DNA of 64,000 nt, from positions 27,547-91,546 of the forward strand of contig JBDWKL010000005.1 of the NCBI GenBank assembly GCA_039973685.1, given 5' to 3'. Source of the DNA: Hyphomicrobiales bacterium (GTDB taxonomy: Bacteria; Pseudomonadota; Alphaproteobacteria; Rhizobiales; JACESI01). Below are positions 1 to 7,781 of this stretch, one piece after another. A program made the translations under genes and the position numbers. The number at the start of each line of letters is the position of its first letter. The stretch's first letter is position 1. The notes under the pieces are model-generated. The model was not told the origin of the DNA. It made no database searches and worked only from the letters and a program-made list of their open reading frames with translations.

Positions 1-1
1 A

Positions 2-202
2 TTAGCTGTGGTCATAATGGCCTCATTGGTTGGCTATATCGTTGGTTTCCTTTTAGCGCTTCATGGGGCCATGACGCAAGTGCGAGATGTGAGTAATTAT
101 GCAGAGTGGATTTGTGTGGAATGTTTGGTATTTAGGATTTTGTGGCCGCATGGGATGTTTTGGTCCACATTGCTGAACTTTCGATGTTTTTCTTCGAGTT
201 AG
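2..202 (+). CDS. possible 3' end of a membrane protein gene (partial)
   Basis: A reading frame enters from the left edge and stops at 202. Its first 25 or so residues form one hydrophobic segment (LAVVIMASLVGYIVGFLLAL), which could be the last membrane helix of a gene that starts outside the window. The remainder is Cys/Trp/Phe-rich and does not look like a conserved domain. A hairpin with arms GGCAT/ATGCC follows at about 206-222. No family was recognised, and the frame may be accidental. Confidence 0.22.
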   Translation, partial: LAVVIMASLVGYIVGFLLALHGAMTQVRDVSNYAEWICVECLVFRILWPHGMFWSTLLNFRCFSSS

Positions 203-269
203 AGCGGCATGAAAAATGCCCTGCTCGCGACGAACAATCAATTGCATCGAAGGTTCGATGATGTTGAAG

Positions 270-311
270 AAAAAGCAGACGGCGCCAGAGTTGGCGCCGT
301 CATTTTTGTTT
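270..311. terminator. bidirectional Rho-independent terminator
   Basis: A ten-base-pair perfect stem (GACGGCGCCA at 278-287 with TGGCGCCGTC at 292-301, loop GAGT) is followed by a T-rich run on the + strand. On the - strand it is followed by CTGCTTTTTCTT. It lies directly beyond the stop codon of the symporter gene and can also end transcription coming from the left edge. Confidence 0.88.
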
Positions 312-1864
312 TAATTTTTGAACTTTTTGATCTCACCGGATGCAAGGCGAGAGCTGTATGATTTCAGTTCAACGCGCACGACTTTCATCAAGAAGTAGAG
401 TGCGAAAATGTTCACCACAGCCATGGCGAAGATCGCGGCATCTGAGAAGTCGATCACAGGGCCGAGGCTTGCTGCTGCACCGATAACGATGAAGATGCAA
501 AAGATAATCTTGAAAGTTAGCTCAGAGGTTTTTCCTTCACCGAATAGATACGTCCAGCTCTTCAATCCGTAATACGACCAAGAAATCATGGTCGAAAATG
601 CGAACAGTACGACTGCAATCGCTAGCACGAATGGGAACCAAGAGATGGATGCTCCAAATGCTGCTGATGTTAGGTTGACGCCAGAAACATCACCAACAGT
701 TTTGATAGCAGTTCCTGCTTCATTTAGTGCGAATTGACCAGAAGCTTGGTCGATGACCAGCTGCCCAGAAATTGTGATGACGAGCGCCGTCATTGTGCAA
801 ATAACAACTGTATCGATCAACGGTTCGAGAAGTGAAACGAAACCTTCAGTGATCGGTTCTTTTGTTTTTACCGCTGAGTGCGCGATCGCTGCTGAACCAA
901 CACCAGCTTCATTTGAAAAGGCAGCGCGTTTGAAGCCTTGAATAAGGGCTCCAACAAAACCACCTGCAACACCAAGACCAGTAAAGGCGCCTTCAAAAAT
1001 CTGGCCGAAAGCCCAACCAATTTTATCGAAGTTGAAAAGAAGGATAACCAAAGCAGCACCAACGTAAAGGATACCCATGAACGGGACGACCTTTTCTGTT
1101 ACGCGCGCGATAGATTTGATCCCACCGACGATGACGGCAAAAACGATGGCCGCAAATACCACACCAGTGATCCAACCTGGATAGTCACCAACGATGCCGC
1201 TGATTTGTGCGTGTGCTTGATTGGCTTGGAACATGTTGCCGCCGCCAAGTGCACCAAGAATACAGAATACAGAAAACAGCACAGCAAGGAATTTACCACC
1301 AGGTAGGCCAAGTTCTTTAAAGCCTTTGGAGATGTAGTACATCGGGCCACCAGAAACCGTTCCGTCTGGGTATTCGTTGCGGTATTTCACGCCGAGTGTA
1401 CATTCTGTGAATTTCGACGCCATGCCCATAAGGCCCGCGAGGATCATCCAGAATGTTGCGCCAGGGCCACCAATGCCAACAGCAACGGCGACGCCTGCAA
1501 TGTTACCTAGGCCAACGGTGCCTGAAAGGGCGGTCGCTAACGCTTGAAAATGGCTCACTTCACCAGCATGATTAGGATCAGAATAATCGCCTTTTACCAA
1601 GCTGACTGCATGATTAAAGAAGCGAAATTGTACAAAGCCGAAATAGAGTGTGAAAACAGTTGCGGCTACAACTAGCCACATCACAATCCAAGGAAAACTC
1701 GTTCCGGGGAACGGTGCGAAGATGAGGCTAACAAATGGGCCTGTTGCAGCGGCGAAGACTTCATTCACCTTTTGATCAAGTGTTGCAGTTTCCTGCGCAA
1801 TGGCGGGGCTTGCAAGACTTGCTGAGGCCAGTAGTGCCAAAATTGTTTTTGAGATGTTTTTCAT
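311..1864 (-). CDS. alanine/glycine:cation symporter (AGCS family)
   Basis: This encodes a 517-residue inner-membrane secondary transporter that couples uptake of alanine or glycine to sodium or protons. Family marks are SGTVGLGNIAG at about residues 114-124, the glycine-rich stretch just after it, and FSNEAGVGSAAIAHSAV in the second half, together with about ten hydrophobic helices. The ATG at 1864 is chosen because AAGGTAG lies just upstream and the protein then begins with a clean signal-like segment (cut after AIA, about residue 23); a TTG 21 bases further up is possible. It sits 10 bases behind the UspA gene, so the two are probably co-transcribed. The divergent Lrp-type regulator at 2494 is a natural candidate controller. 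The amino-acid specificity is inferred from the family. Confidence 0.93.
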   Translation of the reverse strand: MKNISKTILALLASASLASPAIAQETATLDQKVNEVFAAATGPFVSLIFAPFPGTSFPWIVMWLVVAATVFTLYFGFVQFRFFNHAVSLVKGDYSDPNHAGEVSHFQALATALSGTVGLGNIAGVAVAVGIGGPGATFWMILAGLMGMASKFTECTLGVKYRNEYPDGTVSGGPMYYISKGFKELGLPGGKFLAVLFSVFCILGALGGGNMFQANQAHAQISGIVGDYPGWITGVVFAAIVFAVIVGGIKSIARVTEKVVPFMGILYVGAALVILLFNFDKIGWAFGQIFEGAFTGLGVAGGFVGALIQGFKRAAFSNEAGVGSAAIAHSAVKTKEPITEGFVSLLEPLIDTVVICTMTALVITISGQLVIDQASGQFALNEAGTAIKTVGDVSGVNLTSAAFGASISWFPFVLAIAVVLFAFSTMISWSYYGLKSWTYLFGEGKTSELTFKIIFCIFIVIGAAASLGPVIDFSDAAIFAMAVVNIFALYFLMKVVRVELKSYSSRLASGEIKKFKN

Positions 1865-1874
1865 GATTTCTACC

Positions 1875-2309
1875 TTAACTAACAACTGTTACAGGCACAT
1901 CAGCACTCATAACCAAATTTGATGTTGAACTGCCAAACATGCGTTTAACAAAACCGCCTTCAGAAGCGCGGCCTACGATAATTTGAGCCGCCCCTTGTTC
2001 CTTAGCGATTGCGTTCAATGCATCTGCCACATCGCCGTGGCGAACGACCCCTTCAACTTTCATCTCAGCTGATGTGAGTTTTTCTATCGCTGGATTGATA
2101 ATGCGTTCCATAGCGGTAGTTATTTCTTCTTCGCGACGCTTGTGACGCTGTTCATTTTCTTCTGGGGTTTGAAATGAATAGGGCGACCATTCGATGATAT
2201 AGGCAACCACGAGACTGCAATTCCCGATCAATTTAGCCAATTGCTGTGCATGATCTAGGGCTCTTTCCCCAGAGTCATGACCATCAAGGCCGATCATTAA
2301 AGTTGTCAT
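1875..2309 (-). CDS. universal stress protein, UspA family
   Basis: The product is a 144-residue single-domain Usp protein. It opens with the beta strand MTTLMIGLDGHDSG, where the conserved Asp contacts nucleotide in ATP-binding members. It ends with IIVGRASEGG and a run FGSSTSNLVMSADVPVTVV, matching the G-x2-G-x9-G-S/T nucleotide motif of the UspFG/MJ0577 group, so ATP binding is likely. The ATG at 2309 is preceded by GAGGAGAA at good spacing; an upstream TTG extension has no such site. The gene leads the symporter gene in an apparent two-gene operon. The role of the pairing, perhaps stress control of transport, is unknown. Confidence 0.9.
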   Translation of the reverse strand: MTTLMIGLDGHDSGERALDHAQQLAKLIGNCSLVVAYIIEWSPYSFQTPEENEQRHKRREEEITTAMERIINPAIEKLTSAEMKVEGVVRHGDVADALNAIAKEQGAAQIIVGRASEGGFVKRMFGSSTSNLVMSADVPVTVVS

Positions 2310-2417
2310 TGTTTTTCTCCTCGTGGACCCTTGTTCCACCTCTTGTTTTTACGTTGGATTGGCTTTTGTGGGTGTAACCACGCACCCCTTCCAACCTTCT
2401 ATTATGGTAGAAATTCC

Positions 2418-2462
2418 TAGACTTAGGGCCTGTAATTTGATATTTCATAGAACTAAAGTCTA
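2418..2462. promoter_or_regulatory. near-palindromic operator candidate in a divergent promoter region
   Basis: TAGACTTAG (2418-2426) and CTAAAGTCTA (2453-2462) form an inverted repeat broken by one inserted base, 26 bases apart. They lie between the usp/symporter operon and the divergent Lrp-type gene. The spacing and AT-rich setting suit an Lrp/AsnC binding region, which often auto-regulates. This is inference from position and symmetry. Confidence 0.35.
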
Positions 2463-2493
2463 TTTTATTAAAAAATTTAGGAAATAAGACTGA

Positions 2494-2964
2494 ATGCAGC
2501 GAAATCTTGATGCAATTGATAAAAAACTTCTTTCCGAGTTGCAGCGTAACGGAAGAATTTCTGTTGTTGATCTCGCTAGCAGAGTTAATTTGACTAAAAC
2601 ACCTTGTTCAGAGCGCGTAAAAAAGCTGGAAGTTTCCGGAGTAATTTCCGGTTATTGTGCGCATGTAGATGCCGCCAAAGTCCACCAAAACCACGTTACG
2701 ATTGTTCATGTGATTATGGCGCAATCGAATGGTAGTGCTTATGAAAGTTTTTGCGAGGCGGTGAGGAGTATTCCGGAAATTCAAAGTTGCATGATGATAG
2801 CGGGTTCATTTGATTACATGCTGAAAGTTCGCACTCGTGACATCACTGAGTTTCGTTCATTGTTGGGCCGCAAAATTAGCAAGTTACCAAATATCGAAAA
2901 GACGCATTCTTTTACTGTTCTAGAAACGGTGAAAGATAGCGATTTTATTGATGTGACAATTTAG
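2494..2964 (+). CDS. Lrp/AsnC family transcriptional regulator (PutR-like)
   Basis: A 156-residue regulator with an N-terminal winged helix-turn-helix (residues about 5-65) and a C-terminal RAM/ligand-binding domain (about 70-150). The recognition region LTKTPCSERVKKLE closely resembles PutR, the proline-dehydrogenase activator of alphaproteobacteria, rather than Lrp itself. Here its divergent neighbour is not putA but an amino-acid symporter operon, so control of amino-acid uptake is the simplest guess. The 184-base region between the divergent genes holds an inverted repeat. The family is certain; the ligand and targets are inferred. Confidence 0.9.
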   Translation: MQRNLDAIDKKLLSELQRNGRISVVDLASRVNLTKTPCSERVKKLEVSGVISGYCAHVDAAKVHQNHVTIVHVIMAQSNGSAYESFCEAVRSIPEIQSCMMIAGSFDYMLKVRTRDITEFRSLLGRKISKLPNIEKTHSFTVLETVKDSDFIDVTI

Positions 2965-2999
2965 GTCGTGACCCTAGATTTGGTGCGCCGCATCTTCTT

Positions 3000-3536
3000 T
3001 TACCCATCAATTGAAGCACGAAGAAAACCAGCTAGCTCTCGTCTGTATTCGCCGCTTTGATGGGGCGGCATTCCGTCTAATTTGAGAGATGTTTCTGCGA
3101 TGTGCAGCCCTAACACAGCGGCACTGAAACGGGTTGCTTTTGCTTTTGAGCCTAAGATTTTTTCGAGCGATTGATACCACGTGCGCTTGTAGAGCTCTCG
3201 CACCATCTCGCCGACTTCCGGGTCTGATGTATTTCGCAAGATGAGCGATGTCGCCGTGGCGTTGTTGCTGTCGCGCGGTGCTGTGGTGAATAGATTGACC
3301 ACTTGTTCAATGAGTTGGTCGGCGTTTTTGACTGCGTCGGTATTGAGTAATGGAAAACCTTGTAATGTGGTTTCAAAAAGCCCCAGTTTCGATCCGAAAT
3401 AGCGCGAGATTAACGCCACATCTACTCCCGCCGCTTTTGATATATCCCTGACTGATACATTGGAATAACCATACGACCAGAACAAATTGCGTGCTTCTTG
3501 GAGCAAAGCTTCTTTGGTTTTTTGAGATCTCGACAT
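3000..3536 (-). CDS. TetR/AcrR family transcriptional regulator
   Basis: This 178-residue protein has a classical TetR N-terminus: a helix-turn-helix at about residues 24-45 (VSVRDISKAAGVDVALISRYFGSKLGLFE) of the ISRYF type seen in this family, followed by an all-helical ligand/dimer domain ending in a C-terminal helix. It converges with the Lrp gene and is separated from thiE by about 90 bases. No obvious target gene lies beside it, so the inducer and regulon are unknown. Confidence 0.9.
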   Translation of the reverse strand: MSRSQKTKEALLQEARNLFWSYGYSNVSVRDISKAAGVDVALISRYFGSKLGLFETTLQGFPLLNTDAVKNADQLIEQVVNLFTTAPRDSNNATATSLILRNTSDPEVGEMVRELYKRTWYQSLEKILGSKAKATRFSAAVLGLHIAETSLKLDGMPPHQSGEYRRELAGFLRASIDG

Positions 3537-3627
3537 GATCTCAACTTGATGTTTTTGCGTAATTTTGTCAACGCTTGTTGAATTAAAAGCTTAGTCCATT
3601 CTACGCGTCAATTGGCGGACGGAGTTC

Positions 3628-4251
3628 TTAGCCCTTTTGTCGTGTGAGTTGCAGCCACTGCGTGCAGCGCTCCTCTGGCGTGTCACTCAATAAAATATCG
3701 GTCACAACGGAGACAATGTCTGCGCCGGCATCAAAGCAGCCCGCCGCGCGGTCTTGGTTGATGCCGCCGATGGCACAAAGGGGAATATCGCCCACTTGCT
3801 TTTTCCAGCGGGTGATTTTGTCTAAGCCTTGGGCTTCCCATTTCATCTCTTTTAGAATGGTCGGATAGATCGGGCCAAGCGCGATGTAATCGGGATTGCA
3901 GGCGAGCGCGCGTTCTAGTTCGGCTTCATCATGGGTGCTGACGCCAAGTTTAATGCCTGTTTTGCTGATCGCTTTTAAGTCAGCATCGTCTAAATCTTCT
4001 TGGCCCAAGTGCACATAGTCGCAACCTTCATCAATCGCGATTTGCCAAAAATCATTCACCACCAATTGGCAATTCGCCTCTTTGCACAAATCACGGGCAC
4101 GAATGATTTCGCTCTTGCGCCTTGCTTCATCGGGAATATTGCCGTGGCGGTCTTTCATGCGCAACTGCACGAGTTTGATGCCTGTTGGTAATAGCTTTTC
4201 TAACCAATTTGCATTGTCGACGATTGGGTAGAAGGGATCGAGTTTTGTCAT
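3628..4251 (-). CDS. thiE: thiamine-phosphate synthase
   Basis: ThiE condenses hydroxymethylpyrimidine diphosphate with the thiazole phosphate carboxylate to make thiamine phosphate. The 207-residue TIM-barrel shows QLRMKDR near residue 29 (pyrophosphate site), LVVNDFW, HLGQEDL, LGPIYPT and AIGGIN near the C-terminus, in the usual order. It is slightly short for the family but complete. Its start overlaps the thiG stop by four bases, so translation is coupled, and it is the last gene of the thiOSGE operon. No thiC or thiD is visible here, so the pyrimidine branch must be elsewhere or salvaged. Confidence 0.95.
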   Translation of the reverse strand: MTKLDPFYPIVDNANWLEKLLPTGIKLVQLRMKDRHGNIPDEARRKSEIIRARDLCKEANCQLVVNDFWQIAIDEGCDYVHLGQEDLDDADLKAISKTGIKLGVSTHDEAELERALACNPDYIALGPIYPTILKEMKWEAQGLDKITRWKKQVGDIPLCAIGGINQDRAAGCFDAGADIVSVVTDILLSDTPEERCTQWLQLTRQKG

Positions 4252-5030
4252 GATAAAAATGCTTTTCCAAGAACAGGCGTTGAGGGTTCGGCCATGTCGC
4301 GTTCTTCCATCGGGTCGGCGAGATTAGCTTTGCGTCCAGAAATGATTGCCTCAGCAAAGGCTTCGGCCATAAGGGCAGGGTCGCCTGCTTTTGCAACGGC
4401 GGTGTTGAGCAAGATTGCGTCATAACCCAGTTCCATTGCGTGGGCTGCATGGGATGGTTTGCCAAGGCCCGCATCAACCACCAATGGCACATCTGGAAAA
4501 TGTGCGCGCATGGCACGAAGGGCAAACGGGTTGTTGATCCCGCGACCTGATCCAATCGGTGCACCCCAAGGCATCAGCACTTCGCAGCCAGCTTCAAGTA
4601 AGCGTTCGGCAACGACAAGGTCATCTGTGGTGTAAGGGAAAACTTGAAAGCCTTGGTTTGTCAGCTCATTGGCTGCTTCCACCAATCCAAAAACATCGGG
4701 CTGCAATGTGTCGGCTTCCCCAATTACTTCAAGTTTGATCCATGGCGTGCCGAAGACCTCGCGTGCCATCATGGCGGTTGTGATGGCTTCTTTTGCGGTG
4801 TGGCAACCGGCTGTGTTTGGTAGAACTTTTAGATTGAGATTTTTGATGATTTCCCAAAATTCTTGTCCCTCACGACCAGAACCAGATTCGCGCCGAAGCG
4901 ATACGGTGACAATCTCGCAGGCAGAGCGCTTGATCGCATCGACCATAATGGCGGGCGATGGATAAAGAGATGTGCCCAGCATGAAGCGGGATGTGACTTC
5001 GGTATCATAAAGGGTGAGAGTGTCATTCAT
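4248..5030 (-). CDS. thiG: thiazole synthase
   Basis: ThiG builds the thiazole ring from 1-deoxyxylulose 5-phosphate, dehydroglycine and the ThiS thiocarboxylate. The 260-residue barrel contains [11 protein letters not shown] near the start, the Schiff-base lysine in [16 protein letters not shown], and the phosphate-binding glycine motifs PIGSGRGI and [11 protein letters not shown]. It begins 5 bases after the thiS stop and overlaps thiE by 4 bases. Having ThiO in the same operon indicates that the dehydroglycine comes from glycine oxidation, the aerobic route. Confidence 0.96.
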   Translation of the reverse strand: MNDTLTLYDTEVTSRFMLGTSLYPSPAIMVDAIKRSACEIVTVSLRRESGSGREGQEFWEIIKNLNLKVLPNTAGCHTAKEAITTAMMAREVFGTPWIKLEVIGEADTLQPDVFGLVEAANELTNQGFQVFPYTTDDLVVAERLLEAGCEVLMPWGAPIGSGRGINNPFALRAMRAHFPDVPLVVDAGLGKPSHAAHAMELGYDAILLNTAVAKAGDPALMAEAFAEAIISGRKANLADPMEERDMAEPSTPVLGKAFLS

Positions 5031-5035
5031 ATGCG

Positions 5036-5239
5036 TTACCCACCTTTCATCGGTGCGAGAATTTCGATTTTGTCACCGTCTTCTACGTGTTCTGCATCAC
5101 GACTATGAGCGCTGACAAATTCGCCATTGCGAGCGGTTGCGACTGTTGCATCGCTGTATCCAAGCTCTTCAAGCAATGCCGTTAGTGTAACGGCATCGCT
5201 CTTATGCGCTTGTCCGTTGACGGTAAGGTTCATCGTCAT
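5036..5239 (-). CDS. thiS: sulfur carrier protein ThiS
   Basis: A 67-residue ubiquitin-like carrier that ends in the diagnostic Gly-Gly (APMKGG), where the C-terminal thiocarboxylate is formed to donate sulfur to ThiG. The start is taken at the ATG at 5239 (MTMNLTVNG), which has AAGGAC five bases upstream; the ATG at 5233 is equally possible. The gene begins inside the 3' end of thiO, so the two are translationally linked. No thiF adenylyltransferase is in the window. Confidence 0.92.
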   Translation of the reverse strand: MTMNLTVNGQAHKSDAVTLTALLEELGYSDATVATARNGEFVSAHSRDAEHVEDGDKIEILAPMKGG

Positions 5240-6233
5240 TGTCCTTGTGAATGAAAAGTTCTGGTTCGGCATTTTCAACAATCGCTTCGCGGGCCATGCG
5301 CGCTAAAGCAGGGGCAAGCAGAAAGCCGTGTCGGTAAAGGCCGTTTAGATAATAGATGCCATCTTGTTTGATGACGCGGGGAAGGTTGTCGGAGAAAGCA
5401 GGGCGCACATCGGTGCCAATCTCAACAATCTCCGCTTCGCCAAAAGCGGGGTGTAGCGCGTAGGCAGCTGACAAAAGTTCAATCATCGAGCGGGCCGTAA
5501 TGCGCCCTCGTTCATTACTCTCAATCATCGTTGCGCCAACCATAAAATGGCCGTCTGCACGAGGCACAATATAAAGGGGAATACGAGGGTGAAGCATTCG
5601 CACAGGTCTTGATAGGCGTACTTCATCGGTTTTGATGATCAACATTTCACCTTTTACGCCGCGAAGGTCGGCCAGCTCTTTGCTGGCAGAAAGGCCGCGT
5701 GCGTCAATGGTGATGTCAGCGCGTGGCGCGTCAAAACCGTCTTGTTCAAAATGGAAGTTAGCCCCTTTATCTTCAAGATAGTTAGCAAGCTTTGCCAAGG
5801 CGTCACGCGGGTTTAAATGGGCCTCACTTGGAAAAGAGAGGGCTTTTCGAAAGCGGCCTTCTAAATCCGGTTCAAGATTTTTTATACCTTCACCGTCCAA
5901 CCATTCAAATTTGTCTGTTCTCCTAGCAAAGCGCATAAGATCGTTTGCGTCGCGTGGTTGGGCTAAAACGAGGCTACCGTTGTTTTCGACGAGGTTTGTG
6001 CGCTGTTGCCACCACTGAGCCGCTTCGCTGCCAAGGCGGGCAACGGCTTCATCTGCGCTTTCGCGTTCGCACCAAGGGGCCAACATGCCGCCTGCGAACC
6101 AAGAACAGGAAGCCGCACCAATATGTGTGCCCTTGTCATAAAGAGAGACGTTATAGCCGTGCTCAATTAGTTCGGCCGCAACGGTTAAACCCGCAACGCC
6201 TGCTCCAATAATGTTCACACTCTCATCGCGCAT
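5202..6233 (-). CDS. thiO: glycine oxidase ThiO (FAD-dependent)
   Basis: ThiO oxidises glycine to the imine used by ThiG. The 343-residue protein opens with a dinucleotide-binding Rossmann motif (VNIIGAGVAGLTVAAELI). It contains a second FAD contact in WFAGGMLAPWCE and ends with the family-typical GLYRHGFLLAPALARM region. It is the first gene of the thiazole operon, lies about 85 bases downstream of a TPP riboswitch, and overlaps thiS at its 3' end. Length and domain order are normal for the DadA/ThiO family. Confidence 0.94.
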   Translation of the reverse strand: MRDESVNIIGAGVAGLTVAAELIEHGYNVSLYDKGTHIGAASCSWFAGGMLAPWCERESADEAVARLGSEAAQWWQQRTNLVENNGSLVLAQPRDANDLMRFARRTDKFEWLDGEGIKNLEPDLEGRFRKALSFPSEAHLNPRDALAKLANYLEDKGANFHFEQDGFDAPRADITIDARGLSASKELADLRGVKGEMLIIKTDEVRLSRPVRMLHPRIPLYIVPRADGHFMVGATMIESNERGRITARSMIELLSAAYALHPAFGEAEIVEIGTDVRPAFSDNLPRVIKQDGIYYLNGLYRHGFLLAPALARMAREAIVENAEPELFIHKDNDDEPYRQRTSA

Positions 6234-6316
6234 AAAAATTGCTCAAAGACCAAGGTTTGATGATGTGGATTAAAAGGCGTATCGCAAAGCGCTTTTGAAA
6301 AGCAGCGCTCGTCAAT

Positions 6317-6408
6317 CGTCCCTTCGCCAGCATCATCTGGATCAGGTTTTAAGGATCGCGGTGGACTACTAAACCGCCTCTCAGAACCCTTGCCGGGGAC
6401 TCTCCTCG
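6317..6408 (-). promoter_or_regulatory. TPP riboswitch (THI element)
   Basis: Read on the - strand, the leader carries the conserved thi-box blocks in order: a G/C stem with CCCCGGCAAGGGT, then CTGAGA, a variable hairpin with arms GCGGT/ACCGC, then ACCTGATCCAGATGATGC and CTGGCGAAGGGA. It sits immediately upstream of thiO, and by family knowledge it shuts off thiOSGE expression when thiamine pyrophosphate is plentiful. The expression platform is probably within the 80 bases before the thiO start. Confidence 0.95.
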
Positions 6409-6477
6409 ATTACATTTGAAATTAGTAGAAACCACCCTGTTGTCAAGCAAAGAAGACGAATGTCCTTGAATGTGCAT

Positions 6478-6499
6478 TGGTGCACACCATCATGCACCA
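6478..6499. promoter_or_regulatory. inverted repeat TGGTGCA-N8-TGCACCA
   Basis: A perfect seven-base inverted repeat (6478-6484 and 6493-6499) lies in the intergenic region between the divergent TPP riboswitch and the ABM-domain gene. Its symmetry and position suggest a dimeric repressor or activator site; a short hairpin is also possible. The binding protein is unknown. Confidence 0.35.
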
Positions 6500-6601
6500 T
6501 GGCTGGTTATATTAAGATCATACCAAACGAAAAAATTAAAAAGACCCAAGAATACTGGAAGCATAAAGACGAACAATAATGACGATACTGTCAATCACAA
6601 C

Positions 6602-6749
6602 CGCCGCCACTTCTTGGCCTCAGACGTAGCGGCGTTGCAATCAGTTTGGCTCAGTCTCCCAACAAATCTTCTGAGCCAGTTTTCGCTCTCGTGTTCTTGC
6701 GGGAGCGAAAACGTTTTGACATAGTAAAAGGCGAAACAACGGGAGACTG
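6602..6749 (+). promoter_or_regulatory. structured leader with possible pseudoknot on the ribosome binding site
   Basis: Three hairpins follow one another: CGCCGC/GCGGCG (6602-6607/6629-6634), TGGCTCAG/CTGAGCCA (6647-6654/6671-6678) and GTTTTCGCTC/GAGCGAAAAC (6679-6688/6703-6712). The second hairpin's arm and loop hold CAGTCTCCC (6652-6660), an exact complement of GGGAGACTG (6741-6749), the Shine-Dalgarno region of the next gene. An upstream TGGCCTCAG (6615-6623) could compete for CTGAGCCA. Mutually exclusive pairings that mask the ribosome site suggest a riboswitch-like or other cis-regulatory RNA; no known class was recognised. Confidence 0.5.
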
Positions 6750-6751
6750 CT

Positions 6752-7048
6752 ATGGCGATCGTGATTGACCTGCATTTGAAAGCGAAAGATCGAGAGAATT
6801 ACGACGCGCTTTTTAAAACACTTCAAGCCATCTTACCCGATACAGCCGCTTATGATGGGGCGCATCTGATTTCTTGTTCTGCGAATGAAGAGACGATGAG
6901 CTTTATTGTTCATGAAGTTTGGGAAAGCCTCGAGCATCAGCAGGCTTATCTAGGCTGGCGTGCTGAGCGTGGTGATATTGATACACTTGGCTCCATGCTT
7001 GGGGCCGCGCCTGAATTTATTCAGCGTGAACATCTGGCCTTCGGCTAA
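6752..7048 (+). CDS. putative quinol monooxygenase, ABM domain
   Basis: The 98-residue protein is a single antibiotic-biosynthesis-monooxygenase (ABM) ferredoxin-like domain: a beta strand MAIVIDLHLKA, the helix YDALFKTLQAIL, strands around GAHLISCSA and MSFIVHEVWES, then LEHQQAYLGWRAERG. Such small dimeric proteins include YgiN-type quinol monooxygenases that work without cofactors, but substrates vary widely. The ATG is preceded by GGGAGA at ideal spacing, and this site can be masked by the leader. It lies 14 bases before ybgC but is not normally part of the tol operon. Its function is inferred only at fold level. Confidence 0.8.
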   Translation: MAIVIDLHLKAKDRENYDALFKTLQAILPDTAAYDGAHLISCSANEETMSFIVHEVWESLEHQQAYLGWRAERGDIDTLGSMLGAAPEFIQREHLAFG

Positions 7049-7062
7049 AATTAGGGTCGAAA

Positions 7063-7506
7063 ATGCAAAACCCACAATTGGATGCGCTGTCAGGCGAGTT
7101 GATACCTGACGGCCATAAGCTTCCTGTCCGCATCTATTTTGAAGATACCGATTTTTCTGGCGTTGTTTATCACGCCCGCTATTTGCATTTTTTTGAGCGG
7201 GGGCGATCTGATTTCTTGAGGCTCAAAGGGGTGCACCACAACGAATTACAAGAAGGGCTTTACGGCGAACCTTTGTTCTTTGTGGTGAAAGGTATGACAC
7301 TCGATTTTGTGCAGCCAGCCAAAATTGATGATGTGGTTCATGTCACCACGAAAATTGAAAGCATCAAGGGTGTGCGGGTTTTAATGAAGCAGATCATCGA
7401 GAAAGAGAATCAGTTGATTGCAACCGCCGATGTGAGCGTCGTTTTAATCAACGAAAAGGGGCGTCCAAAGCGACTTCCTGAAGGTTTAACCCAAGCCCTC
7501 ACATAA
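7063..7506 (+). CDS. ybgC: Tol-Pal system-associated acyl-CoA thioesterase
   Basis: A 147-residue hot-dog fold thioesterase of the YbgC/4-hydroxybenzoyl-CoA type. The signature VRIYFEDTDFSGVVYHARYLHFFERGRSDFL region (residues about 21-52) includes the catalytic Asp of the DTD motif. YbgC hydrolyses acyl-CoA or acyl-ACP and is conserved as the first tol-pal gene across proteobacteria. It is followed by a 275-base gap before tolQ, so tolQ probably also has its own promoter. The ruvCAB genes that often precede this locus in relatives are absent. Confidence 0.94.
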   Translation: MQNPQLDALSGELIPDGHKLPVRIYFEDTDFSGVVYHARYLHFFERGRSDFLRLKGVHHNELQEGLYGEPLFFVVKGMTLDFVQPAKIDDVVHVTTKIESIKGVRVLMKQIIEKENQLIATADVSVVLINEKGRPKRLPEGLTQALT

Positions 7507-7614
7507 ATTTCAACGTGAAAATGGATCGTTTGGCCGTGTTTGCCCAAATGCTTACTGTTTATTAACCATAAAAATGGCTTTCTCATCTTGTGTGGCTCGA
7601 TATTTTCGTCTTTG

Positions 7615-7638
7615 GCGAGGATTTGGAGCTGCTCGCCG
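7615..7638 (+). other. hairpin in the ybgC-tolQ spacer
   Basis: GGCGAG and CTCGCC arms flank a 12-base loop in the 275-base region between ybgC and tolQ. There is no T-run, so it is not a standard terminator. The same spacer carries TTAACCAT at about 7562, a sequence resembling a CtrA half-site. Both are weak signals. Confidence 0.25.
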
Positions 7639-7781
7639 TTGTTCTGCCAAATTTGGGCGTAACAGAGACGGGGCTAATGCGAAGAACGAAGCTCATGGCT
7701 GAAGCAACGCGCAAATGACCCGCTCATCGCCCAAAATGCAGCGAGCAAATGAAATTTATTCAGTCTTGAGGAAAGACATAC

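Noticed and set aside
245..260. Palindrome CATCGAA-GG-TTCGATG
   Set aside because: Only seven base pairs with a two-base loop beside a strong terminator; too weak alone to call an operator.
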